From positions 1 to 64,000 of the forward strand of contig JACQCA010000039.1 in the NCBI GenBank assembly GCA_016201865.1: a stretch of 64,000 bases of DNA, given 5' to 3'. The position numbers were made by a program, and so were the translations under genes. This DNA is from Nitrospirota bacterium. Its GTDB lineage: Bacteria > Nitrospirota > Nitrospiria > JACQBZ01. Position 1 is the first letter of the stretch, and each line of letters starts with the position of its first letter. Shown here in pieces: positions 22,205 to 30,890 of this stretch. The notes under the pieces are model-generated. The model saw nothing but the letters and a program-made list of their open reading frames with translations. It had not been told where the DNA came from and searched no databases.

Positions 22205-22311
22205 ATGGGCGGGATCCTCAAGGATGAATGGGTTTGAAAATATACGGGCACTTTACCCCAGAACAAAAGTCTTGTCAATAAAAACTGATAAATCAACATG
22301 GTCGTTTACCT

Positions 22312-22572
22312 TCAGGAAAACAGATCGGGCCGTCCCTTCTTCACCTTATCCAATGCGCGACTGACTAAGAACCCTTCATCCGTTAATAACTTAACCTGTT
22401 TTAAGATCTCGAGGTCCTGTTCACTGAATCGCTTAAAGAACTTTAAGCCGTGCTGTTCTAAATGTGGAGCGACGATCCCGATAAGAATCCAATACTCCAG
22501 CTGTCGTAATGAAATACCCACTTGTCGGCAGACTTCGGACGTTCCATACAGTTCTGCGCCCAGCTTAGACAT
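22312..22572 (-). CDS. MerR-family transcriptional regulator
   Basis: GTSEVCRQVGISLRQLEYWILIGIVAP HTH; start reset to MSKLGAE, preceded by GGGAGG. Confidence 0.8.
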   Translation of the reverse strand: MSKLGAELYGTSEVCRQVGISLRQLEYWILIGIVAPHLEQHGLKFFKRFSEQDLEILKQVKLLTDEGFLVSRALDKVKKGRPDLFS

Positions 22573-22608
22573 CGTCGGAAAACCTCCCGCGTTTTCAGTA
22601 TAGCACAT

Positions 22609-22624
22609 CCCACAGAATTGTGGG
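22609..22624. promoter_or_regulatory. candidate operator, inverted repeat CCCACA-GAAT-TGTGGG between merR-like and porin genes
   Basis: Perfect 6-bp arms; immediately upstream of TATACT (-10-like) on the merR strand. Confidence 0.4.
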
Positions 22625-22670
22625 TTTGAACAAAGACAATTTTCGGTTTTCCCATAACTATTCAATTTTC

Positions 22671-22699
22671 TTGACAATAGCCTATTTCTTATGTATTGT
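22671..22699 (+). promoter_or_regulatory. sigma70-like promoter of the porin gene (TTGACA-N17-TATTGT)
   Basis: Consensus -35, 17-bp spacer, near-consensus -10. Confidence 0.5.
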
Positions 22700-22751
22700 G
22701 ATATAGTTTATGTGCTGATAGCTCTAAACCTGACAGATAGGAGGATGTTCT

Positions 22752-23933
22752 ATGAAACAAATCCGTAGAAATCTGGTGATCCTAAGCGTGATCGGGTTAT
22801 TAGCCTTTGGAAGCGGCATCGGTTATGCAGCCGAAACGTCAAAGGTATCCGGGCTCCAATACGGAAGCCCGGATACCTTTGCGGAGTTTCACGGGTTCAT
22901 CAATCTTGAATATTTCGATTTCCAGAAAGATGGACAGAGCGATGAGGTCGGAGGCCCGGGAACATCCACGTTCGACCTCCACAACTTCTATTTCAATTCG
23001 CTTGCGAAGATCAGACAAAACCTCACCGTCTTAAGTGAAGTGGAATACGAACACGGCGGCAGCGGCGAGATCACCTTGGACCGCGGCTTCCTTGATTGGA
23101 ACCTGGCCGCCGATTATCTTTCGCTCCGTCTGGGCAAGTTCTACTCTCCGTTCGGACTTGAAATTCGAGATTATCAAGCCCCGATTCGTAAGCTGATCAG
23201 CCGACCCCTCATGACGGACGCACTGCTCTTCACCGAATGGACCGAGGTCGGCGTCAACGCCTATGGCCGGATCAAGCCCGATCCGGTCGGATTGACCTAT
23301 GAGGTTGCGGTTGTGAACGGGCCTGGCGATAAGGATAAAAATGGCAATCCGATCGATTTTCTAACGCAAGGCGAAGCAGCCCGCCAGGACCGGGACAACA
23401 ACTCAAGCAGAGACGTCATCGCGCGGGTCAGCGTTCCGTTTCAACTGGATGAAAGCCTGATTGAAATCGGCGGGTCCTATAGCGGCGGCCGGTACAGCGC
23501 GACCGACGCCCCCGAAAAACTGAACTTTTCTCTAATGGGCGGTGATCTTCAGGTCCAGGCGGCCGGTCTTGTTCTGCGCGGAGAGTATGTGAAAAGAAAG
23601 GCGGATGTCCCGGGCCCGGTCACGGGCAAGGTGAAGGTGGATTCCAAAAGCTATTATGTGCAGGGCTCCTACCGCTTGAACTTCAATGAGGAAGGACTGA
23701 ATTACTTAGAACCGGTAATCCGGTATGATTATCTCGACCCCGACACGGATACCAAGAAGAAGAAGGATGAGACGACCCAGATCGCACTGGGAATCGGTTA
23801 CTCTCCTTATCCCCATTTTGTCATGAGAGCCGAATACCAGATAAATAACAGGAAGAACGATCCGACGACAGCGGTAGATGAATCGAAGTATCATCTCAAC
23901 GGCTATCTCCTTCAAGCCGTCGTGGATTTCTAA
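22752..23933 (+). CDS. outer-membrane porin (phosphate-selective porin O/P-like)
   Basis: 393 aa; signal peptide, LRLGKFYSPFGLE, alternating beta-strand pattern, C-terminal aromatic F (LLQAVVDF). Confidence 0.85.
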   Translation: MKQIRRNLVILSVIGLLAFGSGIGYAAETSKVSGLQYGSPDTFAEFHGFINLEYFDFQKDGQSDEVGGPGTSTFDLHNFYFNSLAKIRQNLTVLSEVEYEHGGSGEITLDRGFLDWNLAADYLSLRLGKFYSPFGLEIRDYQAPIRKLISRPLMTDALLFTEWTEVGVNAYGRIKPDPVGLTYEVAVVNGPGDKDKNGNPIDFLTQGEAARQDRDNNSSRDVIARVSVPFQLDESLIEIGGSYSGGRYSATDAPEKLNFSLMGGDLQVQAAGLVLRGEYVKRKADVPGPVTGKVKVDSKSYYVQGSYRLNFNEEGLNYLEPVIRYDYLDPDTDTKKKKDETTQIALGIGYSPYPHFVMRAEYQINNRKNDPTTAVDESKYHLNGYLLQAVVDF

Positions 23934-23941
23934 CCGAAACA

Positions 23942-23973
23942 AAAAAGGGGCGGGTTTAAACCCGCCCCTTTTT
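23942..23973. terminator. bidirectional rho-independent terminator
   Basis: AAAAAGGGGCGGGTTT/AAACCCGCCCCTTTTT perfect inverted repeat between convergent porin and cheA. Confidence 0.92.
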
Positions 23974-23990
23974 CTTCATGGGCTTCATCT

Positions 23991-26051
23991 TCACGGCCGA
24001 GCAGCCGCTTTCCGCTTCGAATCCTGCTCGGCCTTTTTATCGCCGGCATGGGCCTGCGTCGCCTCCTCGATCAAAGCCGCGACATCCAGGACCAAAATCG
24101 TTTTCTGGTTGCCCAGCTCGGTCGCTCCGGCGATGCCCGGCGTGTCGCGCAGGAAGTCCCCCAGCGATTTGATCACGATCTCCTGTTGCCCCTCAATGGC
24201 GTCCACCACCAACCCGAGGCGTTTTTCGGCGAGCCCGACCACGATGACATAGAGACGGCCCTCTTGCGATGGACCGGCCGAGAGATGGAACAGATCCTTG
24301 ATCCTCAACAGGGAAAGGGTGTGATCCCGAAGCTGGATCACTTCCCGCCTTTCCACGGTTCGGATGTCTTTCTGCTGGATCATCAGGCTTTCGGAAACCG
24401 AGTTCAACGGAATGGCGTAGATCTCCGCGCCGATGCGCACGACCAAGGCCTTGATGATGATCAACGTGATGGGCAGCGTGATTGAAAACTGGGTGCCTCT
24501 TCCCACCTCGGTCTCCACGTCCACCATCCCGCTCAGCTTGCTGATGTTCTTGGCCACCACATCCAGTCCCACGCCGCGGCCCGAGACTTCCGTGACCTCG
24601 TCCGCCGTGCTGAAACCGGGGCTGAACAAGACATTGATCAGCTCCCGCCGATCGTATTCCTTATTTTTATCCAGCAGGCCTCGCTCCAGTCCTTTTTTAT
24701 AGACCTTCGCCAGATCGATCCCCATGCCGTCGTCCTCGACCTCGATGACGACGTTATTCCCTTTTTGGATCGCCCGCAGGCTGATGATCCCGACGTCCGG
24801 CTTCCCGGTTTTCCGGCGCTCCTCCTTTGTTTCGATCCCGTGGTCCAGCGAATTGCGGATCAAGTGCATCAACGGATCCGCGATCTCCTCGATCATGGAT
24901 TTGTCCAGCTTGGTTTCCTCTCCCGAGATCTGGAGATCCACCTCCTTACCGAGTTCCCGCGACAGTTTTCGAACCACACGAACCAGTCGGTCGAAAACCT
25001 GTCCGATCGGGATCATCCGAATCTCGATCAACCCTTCCTGGAGCTCCCCGACGCGGCGGTCCAAGGCCTGGTAGGCTTTTTGTAATTCGACGCCTTCGGT
25101 CGTAAAGCCGCGGTTTGCGCGCATTTCTTTTCCGATCTGCCCGATCACCGCTTTGTTCAAGACCAGCTCACCCACGATGTTCAGAAGAGAGTCCAGTTTG
25201 CCGATATCCACCCGAACGGTCGGCGTAATGCTTCGAATCGTTTCACCGGGTTTGTCCTCGCCCTGGGCCGGCATCGCCGCGGCGGGGGCCTCGTCCGTCG
25301 GGGTTCTCTTCCCCTTCGGCCCGATCGCCTTGATCTCAAGCCGCTCCTCGGATAATTGGGATCGGATCGTCTCGATGTCGGCCTGGGTCCCGAGGATCAG
25401 GTTAAAGAGGATCCCCGTTTCAGGGGACATTCCCGGACTGGGCAACGTCGAAATAATCTCGCCCAGGGACTGCAATCGTTGGCTTAACTTAGCCAAATCC
25501 TTGTCGAAGGTTTCCAGTTTAAATCGCGCGGTGAGTTCGAAGAGATTCAGGTTCAGCCGTATGTTTTCGTTCAGACGGTGGGTTTCGTACTCGGTCAGCA
25601 CTTTGAGGACACCCGGATCGATTCCCTCAATCCCGGCCGAAGACGTCTGCGTCGCCTCGCCGGTCATGACCTCTTGGATCTGCCGGAGAAGGGCGGCGAT
25701 GTCGGCCAGCTCCCCCTTGCCGCCATTCACGTCGGCGATCATCCCCCGGATCAGCTCCATCCCTTTAAAGAGGGTATCCATCACCGGCGGACTTAAACCG
25801 AGCTTCCCCATCCTCAGATGGTCCAGCATGTCTTCCAGGCGATGGCTGACCTCCGAGACTTTTTTCAGACCCACCATGCCGGACATGCCCTTCAAGGTGT
25901 GCGCGGCCCGGAAGATCGCGTTTAAGACATCCGGCCGCACCGCGGTCTTATCCTCCGTGGCCTCCAGCTCGAGAAGATTCTGGTTCAGCCTTTCGATGAT
26001 CTCTTCGGCCTCGGCCACAAATTCTTTGAGGGAGTCTTCTTTCTTGGCCAT
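23991..26051 (-). CDS. cheA: chemotaxis histidine kinase CheA
   Basis: 686 aa; Hpt AAHTLKGMSGMVG, LMHLIRNSLDHGIE, ISGRGVGLDVV, C-terminal CheW-like domain. Confidence 0.96.
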   Translation of the reverse strand: MAKKEDSLKEFVAEAEEIIERLNQNLLELEATEDKTAVRPDVLNAIFRAAHTLKGMSGMVGLKKVSEVSHRLEDMLDHLRMGKLGLSPPVMDTLFKGMELIRGMIADVNGGKGELADIAALLRQIQEVMTGEATQTSSAGIEGIDPGVLKVLTEYETHRLNENIRLNLNLFELTARFKLETFDKDLAKLSQRLQSLGEIISTLPSPGMSPETGILFNLILGTQADIETIRSQLSEERLEIKAIGPKGKRTPTDEAPAAAMPAQGEDKPGETIRSITPTVRVDIGKLDSLLNIVGELVLNKAVIGQIGKEMRANRGFTTEGVELQKAYQALDRRVGELQEGLIEIRMIPIGQVFDRLVRVVRKLSRELGKEVDLQISGEETKLDKSMIEEIADPLMHLIRNSLDHGIETKEERRKTGKPDVGIISLRAIQKGNNVVIEVEDDGMGIDLAKVYKKGLERGLLDKNKEYDRRELINVLFSPGFSTADEVTEVSGRGVGLDVVAKNISKLSGMVDVETEVGRGTQFSITLPITLIIIKALVVRIGAEIYAIPLNSVSESLMIQQKDIRTVERREVIQLRDHTLSLLRIKDLFHLSAGPSQEGRLYVIVVGLAEKRLGLVVDAIEGQQEIVIKSLGDFLRDTPGIAGATELGNQKTILVLDVAALIEEATQAHAGDKKAEQDSKRKAAARP

Positions 26052-26076
26052 TTCGCGCTTCCCGATCTTCAGGGCG

Positions 26077-26448
26077 TCATCCGCGGGTCACCCGCTTCAC
26101 GACCGCCTTCAATTGTTCCGGATCAAACGGCTTGGTGATGTATTCCGTCGCCCCCAGAGCCAATCCTTTCTTCCGATCCTCATCGCCCTGCTCCGTCGTG
26201 ACCACGATCATCGGAATATTCTTATAGTCCTCGTTGTTCTTCACAAAATGGATGATTTCAAGACCGTTGATGTCCGGCATGTTGATGTCCGTAATGATGA
26301 GGTCGAAACGGTGCGCGGGGAGGGCCTTGAGCGCTTCGAAACCGTTGCCGGCCTCGACGGTTTCATACCCCTTCAATTCTTCAACCGTGGATGCGATCAA
26401 CGAACGCATGGCGGTGGAATCTTCAACCACAAGCACTTTCTTCGGCAT
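26077..26448 (-). CDS. cheY: CheY-like response regulator
   Basis: 123 aa; VVEDSTAMRS, LIITDINMPDINGLE, ITKPF. Confidence 0.93.
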   Translation of the reverse strand: MPKKVLVVEDSTAMRSLIASTVEELKGYETVEAGNGFEALKALPAHRFDLIITDINMPDINGLEIIHFVKNNEDYKNIPMIVVTTEQGDEDRKKGLALGATEYITKPFDPEQLKAVVKRVTRG

Positions 26449-26477
26449 CTTGGCTCTCCTTTTCCATCGCCTGTCGG

Positions 26478-27725
26478 TTATGACTTCGACGACTGCGTGT
26501 CTTGGAGCTTTCGTTCGAGCAGGGCCTTTCCAAACGCGAAACCGGTCACTTTGATAAACGCCTCCAGACCCTCCGTGTCCCCGATTTTATCTTTGCCGGG
26601 AACATTATCCCCGTAGAGAATCGCGATCGCGCGGCCCTCGCAGATTAGGGGGGCGATGAAAACCTCCGTCGGCCATTCCTTGCCGATCTGGTCAAGGAAA
26701 TATTGATGCCACTTGGACCGAGTCAGCGAGTCTTTGTAGGTCATTTTCCTTTCGACCACATCGCTGAAGATCGACGGCTCCGAAAGCGGTATGCGAATCG
26801 CCCGGACGCGTTCTTGCGGCGAACCTTCGGGAAGCGCCAGGCCAAACTGCCCCAGTCCCACGATGTCTTCTTTTCGGACCATGAGGATCACGGCCCGGTT
26901 CATGATCTCGCTCGCAAACCGCAGGACCAGCAGCGTGATCTCGCTGCTCGTCGCGGGACCGGACAGTTCCTCAATCATCGAGGCCAGAAGCGCCAGATCT
27001 TTCCGGCCCTTTCCGTAAACGGAAGCGGCACTGCTCAGCGACACGGATAATTTCTCCTCCGCCGATTTCGTTTTTCCGACTGCGGTCTCGGCCGGTTCCG
27101 GCGGATGCGCGGAGATCCCGGCAGGGTCCGGCGGAGGAGGCGTCGCCGGTTTTGCGGAGGGGGTTTCCAATTTCGCGGAGGACGTCTCTAATTTTTGGGG
27201 CGGCGTTTCTATCTTTCCGCCCTGTTCTTCGTCCTTGATCTTCTGTTCCTCATCCTGAAGGCGCGCGCCTTCCAAAAGCAGGAATTCGGTGTTCAGGCCG
27301 ACCCGGAGCACCACCTCTTCCTCCGTCGCAGGCCCCAGTTCAAAATGAAAAGAACCGGTATTCCAGCTCAACAGGTCCTTCGTGATGAAAATGATGTGCT
27401 CGCGGATTTCCCGCTCAAGCGTTCCTTGATCGACGGCTCCCATCTCCATCAAAAGGGTCCCGATCGGTTTCATGGACCCTCGTCCCTTCTGAACCCGCAA
27501 CGCATACTCAAGATCGTCGTTTGTGATGATGCCTTTCTTCACCAGCGTGTAGCCGAGGCGGCTTCGCGTATCCGAAGAAGCAAAAATGACCTGGCCATGG
27601 TTGAAGACCAGGCGTCCCGTTCCCTCCTTCCGGATCAAGGTCAGAACGCCGGACCGCTTGCTCAAACTGATGATCTGGAAGATGTCGCTTAATCCCAGAT
27701 CCTCTAAGCGTCCCTCAAGACTCAT
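26478..27725 (-). CDS. DUF4388 (PatA N-terminal-like) + GAF-like protein
   Basis: 415 aa; MSLEGRLEDLGLSDIFQIISLSKRSGVLTLIRKEGTGRLVFNHGQVIFASS. Confidence 0.8.
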   Translation of the reverse strand: MSLEGRLEDLGLSDIFQIISLSKRSGVLTLIRKEGTGRLVFNHGQVIFASSDTRSRLGYTLVKKGIITNDDLEYALRVQKGRGSMKPIGTLLMEMGAVDQGTLEREIREHIIFITKDLLSWNTGSFHFELGPATEEEVVLRVGLNTEFLLLEGARLQDEEQKIKDEEQGGKIETPPQKLETSSAKLETPSAKPATPPPPDPAGISAHPPEPAETAVGKTKSAEEKLSVSLSSAASVYGKGRKDLALLASMIEELSGPATSSEITLLVLRFASEIMNRAVILMVRKEDIVGLGQFGLALPEGSPQERVRAIRIPLSEPSIFSDVVERKMTYKDSLTRSKWHQYFLDQIGKEWPTEVFIAPLICEGRAIAILYGDNVPGKDKIGDTEGLEAFIKVTGFAFGKALLERKLQDTQSSKS

Positions 27726-27731
27726 CTGCCT

Positions 27732-27974
27732 TTATCCCTCAACCTCAAATCGGAAGTCCTCGATCACCGTATTGGCCAACAGCTTGCGACACATCTCGGC
27801 TACCTGTCGCTTGGCCTCCTCCGCTGGCATTGGCGAAAGCTCCATCTCGATATATTTTCCGAGACGGACGTCTTTGACCGACGTGTATCCGAGATGATGA
27901 AGCGATTGTTGAACCGCTTTGCCCTGCGGGTCCAAGATGCCGCTCTTGAGCGTCACGTAAACTTTGGCTTTCAT
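27732..27974 (-). CDS. purS: phosphoribosylformylglycinamidine synthase subunit PurS
   Basis: 80 aa; KVYVTLKSGILDPQGKAVQQSLHHLGY. Confidence 0.95.
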   Translation of the reverse strand: MKAKVYVTLKSGILDPQGKAVQQSLHHLGYTSVKDVRLGKYIEMELSPMPAEEAKRQVAEMCRKLLANTVIEDFRFEVEG

Positions 27975-29267
27975 CTAAGAGAAAACCCGTTTATAGATCG
28001 TGTCCAGATGGCGCAGATAATAGTCCGGTTCAAAACAATCCCGGATCTCCCGCGGCTTCAGGTATTTTCCGATGAAACGATCGGTCCGGACCATCTCCGC
28101 AAACCGACCTTCCCCCCGCCAAGCCGCCATCGCCAATTGTTGCACCGCTTCATACGCCTTTTCCCGTCGGGCGCCCCGCTTGGTCAATTCCAAGAGGAGC
28201 CGCTGGGAATAAATCAGTCCGCCGGTGCGTTCCAGATTGGCCTTCATCTGTTCCGGGTAGACCAGCAAGGTCTCGACCATGTCCGTCAAACGGTTCAACA
28301 GATAATCCGTCAGGATGGCGCTGTCCGGAATGATCACCCGCTCCACCGAGGAATGACTGATGTCCCGTTCATGCCACAGGGCCACATCTTCCAGGGCCGC
28401 CTGAGCATTCGCGCGGACGACGCGCGCCAGGCCGGACAGGTTCTCGGCCCCGATGGGATTCCGCTTGTGCGGCATGGCCGAAGACCCCTTCTGTCCTTCC
28501 GAAAAGAACTCCTCGGCCTCCAAGACCTCGGTTCGTTGAAGGTGGCGGATCTCGGTGGCGAACTTATCCACGCTGCTGGCGATGATCGCGAGGGTCGTGA
28601 GGTACTGGGCATGTCGGTCCCGTTGAATGATCTGGTTCGAGATCGGGGCCGGTTTCAAACCGCATTTCTCACAAACGAATTCTTCAATGGAAGGATCCAG
28701 GTGGGCGTAGGTTCCCATCGCGCCCGACAATTTTCCATGCCGGGTCGTTTCCTTGGCCTGCCGCATCCGCTCCAGATTCCGTCGGGTTTCGGCATACCAG
28801 AGGGCGAGCTTGAGGCCGAAGGTGATCGGCTCACCGTGAACCCCGTGAGACCGGCCGACCATCACCGTCCCTTTGAATTCCATCGCGCGGCGACGAAGAA
28901 CGTCCATTAACCGGTCCAGGTCCGCGAGGATCAAATCCGCGGCCTCCTGCATCAGGACGGCCAGCGCGGTATCGAGGATGTCCGACGATGTCAGACCCAG
29001 ATGAATGAATCGGGACGCGGGGCCGACCTGTTCGGCCAGCATGGTGAGAAACGCGATCACGTCATGCTTGACCGTCCGCTCGATCTCGTCCATCCGTTTC
29101 GGATCGATCCGGGCCTTCTTTCGGATGACCCCGATGGCCTCTTTCGGAATCCGCCCATCGCGGGCCAGGGCCTCGCAAACCCACAATTCAATCCGGAGCC
29201 ACGTTTCGAGTTTGTGGCGGGTCTCCCAAACGGCCTTCATTTTGGGCAGGGTATACCGCTCAATCAT
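27975..29267 (-). CDS. purB: adenylosuccinate lyase
   Basis: 430 aa; MVGRSHGVHGEP, SSAMPHKRNPI signature. Confidence 0.97.
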   Translation of the reverse strand: MIERYTLPKMKAVWETRHKLETWLRIELWVCEALARDGRIPKEAIGVIRKKARIDPKRMDEIERTVKHDVIAFLTMLAEQVGPASRFIHLGLTSSDILDTALAVLMQEAADLILADLDRLMDVLRRRAMEFKGTVMVGRSHGVHGEPITFGLKLALWYAETRRNLERMRQAKETTRHGKLSGAMGTYAHLDPSIEEFVCEKCGLKPAPISNQIIQRDRHAQYLTTLAIIASSVDKFATEIRHLQRTEVLEAEEFFSEGQKGSSAMPHKRNPIGAENLSGLARVVRANAQAALEDVALWHERDISHSSVERVIIPDSAILTDYLLNRLTDMVETLLVYPEQMKANLERTGGLIYSQRLLLELTKRGARREKAYEAVQQLAMAAWRGEGRFAEMVRTDRFIGKYLKPREIRDCFEPDYYLRHLDTIYKRVFS

Positions 29268-29773
29268 GCCTTTCCCGTCAGGTGAAGGACCTGCTGTTGA
29301 ATGCGTTGCGCTTTTTCTTCGTCCGAAACCAAGAGATGGATCATCCGTCGGCGGTTCGGATCCGTTCCGAGGTTTCGCACGGCCGCTTCCACGCCTCCCG
29401 TCCCCGGCGTCGCGCCGTCGGACGGGCTGAAGAGTTCGACCACGCCGTCGTTGATCTGAAGCTGCAACAGGATGCGGTCGATGCGGGCGTAGAGATCCTG
29501 AAGCGTTCGGGCGGTGAGTTCCCCTCTTTTCCCGAGCCCCACGATCAGGATCTTCGGCGCATGCAGTTTTCGCTGCGCGGCCAACAGCGTTGCTTCTCCG
29601 AACGCGCCTCGGATCTTGTTGCGGAGAATCAAGCGGGAAACGATGCCGTTATGGATCCAATCAATCTCGGCGGCCAGCCCGTACAGGGGTCGGTCGTCTT
29701 GAAAGAATCCCGCAACGAGGATCTCGCTGCGAATCCGGGTGGCCTTCTCAGAAATGACGTTCACCGGCGTCAT
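29264..29773 (-). CDS. stand-alone M17 leucyl aminopeptidase N-terminal-domain-like protein
   Basis: 169 aa from MTPVNVISEK; ILVAGFFQDD...[11 protein letters not shown]; no catalytic M17 domain follows. Confidence 0.55.
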   Translation of the reverse strand: MTPVNVISEKATRIRSEILVAGFFQDDRPLYGLAAEIDWIHNGIVSRLILRNKIRGAFGEATLLAAQRKLHAPKILIVGLGKRGELTARTLQDLYARIDRILLQLQINDGVVELFSPSDGATPGTGGVEAAVRNLGTDPNRRRMIHLLVSDEEKAQRIQQQVLHLTGKA

Positions 29774-29793
29774 GATACCATCTCGCGGCGGCC

Positions 29794-30213
29794 TCAAGCC
29801 TCCTTCTTGGCGATGGACTCTTCCCTCACGATATGATCCAGAATGCCGTTTACGAAAGCCCCTGACTCCGCATCCGAATACCGTTTCGCGATCTCGATCG
29901 CCTCGTTCATCGTCACCTTGGCCGGGACATCCGACAAAACGAGAAGCTCGAAGACCGCGCATCGAAGAATGTTGCGGTCGACAATGGACATTCGATTCAG
30001 CGTCCAGTGCAACGCATGTTTTTGGATCAGGCGATCGATCTCGGCCTGATGATCGAGAACCCCGTCCACGAGACGGTCCGCAAAGGCCGCGACGTCCGGG
30101 GGAGCCGGATGAAGCTCCCAGAATTGCTTGCGCCAATCCGGTCCGTCCTTATTTACATCCAGCAGGAAAAGCATCTGGAGCGCAAGCTCTCTTGATTTCC
30201 GTCGAAAACCCAT
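29794..30213 (-). CDS. nusB: transcription antitermination factor NusB
   Basis: 139 aa; RELALQMLFLLDV, LNRMSIVDRNILRCAVFELL, NEAIEIAKRYSDAESGAFVNGILD. Confidence 0.95.
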   Translation of the reverse strand: MGFRRKSRELALQMLFLLDVNKDGPDWRKQFWELHPAPPDVAAFADRLVDGVLDHQAEIDRLIQKHALHWTLNRMSIVDRNILRCAVFELLVLSDVPAKVTMNEAIEIAKRYSDAESGAFVNGILDHIVREESIAKKEA

Positions 30214-30359
30214 TGGATTCTCAAAGAACTATCATAGGGGCTCACGTCGCCGCTATCATCAGTGGGGGCCCGTGCGGATAAAACTAAAACGGGTCCTCCG
30301 ATGCCCCCACACCCCGCGGCAGCCCCAGGCAAAGCCTGATGACTGCCTTATAACCGGAT

Positions 30360-30384
30360 GGGGACAGATTTCAAATCTGTCCCC
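30360..30384. repeat. perfect inverted repeat GGGGACAGATTT-C-AAATCTGTCCCC
   Basis: 12-bp arms, 1-nt centre, intergenic between ribH and nusB. Confidence 0.8.
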
Positions 30385-30394
30385 TCCGGGTCGT

Positions 30395-30862
30395 CTACTT
30401 CAGATGGTGGAGAAGCCCGACCATTTCAAGCGCGGTCTTGGCCGCGTCGCCGCCTCGATCAAACCGCTTGGGATCGGCCCGCTGCACGGCCTGCTCCACG
30501 GTATCCGCCGTCAACACCCCGAGGCTGATCGGAACGCCCGTCTCCAGCATCACCTGCGAAATGCCTTGACTCATGGTCCGGCTGATGTGCTCGAAATGGG
30601 ACGTTTCACCTCGAATGACGGCCCCCAAACAGATCACGGCATGAAACGCGCCCGATTGAGCCAATCGTTTGGCCGTCAACGGAATCTCAAAAGCGCCCGG
30701 GACGCGGGCGATCTCAATGTCCTTTTCCCGAACCCCGTGCTTTCTCAAGGCGGCCAACGCGCCCTCCAACAATTTTTCGGTCACCTCGCCGTTGAATTTG
30801 CTGACGACGACTCCGAATCGACGGTGATCGCTTTTGAGGTCTCCTTCGTGAATCTTGATCAT
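30395..30862 (-). CDS. ribH: 6,7-dimethyl-8-ribityllumazine synthase
   Basis: RFGVVVSKFN, VPGAFEIP, LGAVIRGETSHFE; start reset to MIKIHEGDLK. Confidence 0.96.
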   Translation of the reverse strand: MIKIHEGDLKSDHRRFGVVVSKFNGEVTEKLLEGALAALRKHGVREKDIEIARVPGAFEIPLTAKRLAQSGAFHAVICLGAVIRGETSHFEHISRTMSQGISQVMLETGVPISLGVLTADTVEQAVQRADPKRFDRGGDAAKTALEMVGLLHHLK

Positions 30863-30890
30863 TCCCGACCCGGCGGACGCAACGGCTCCG

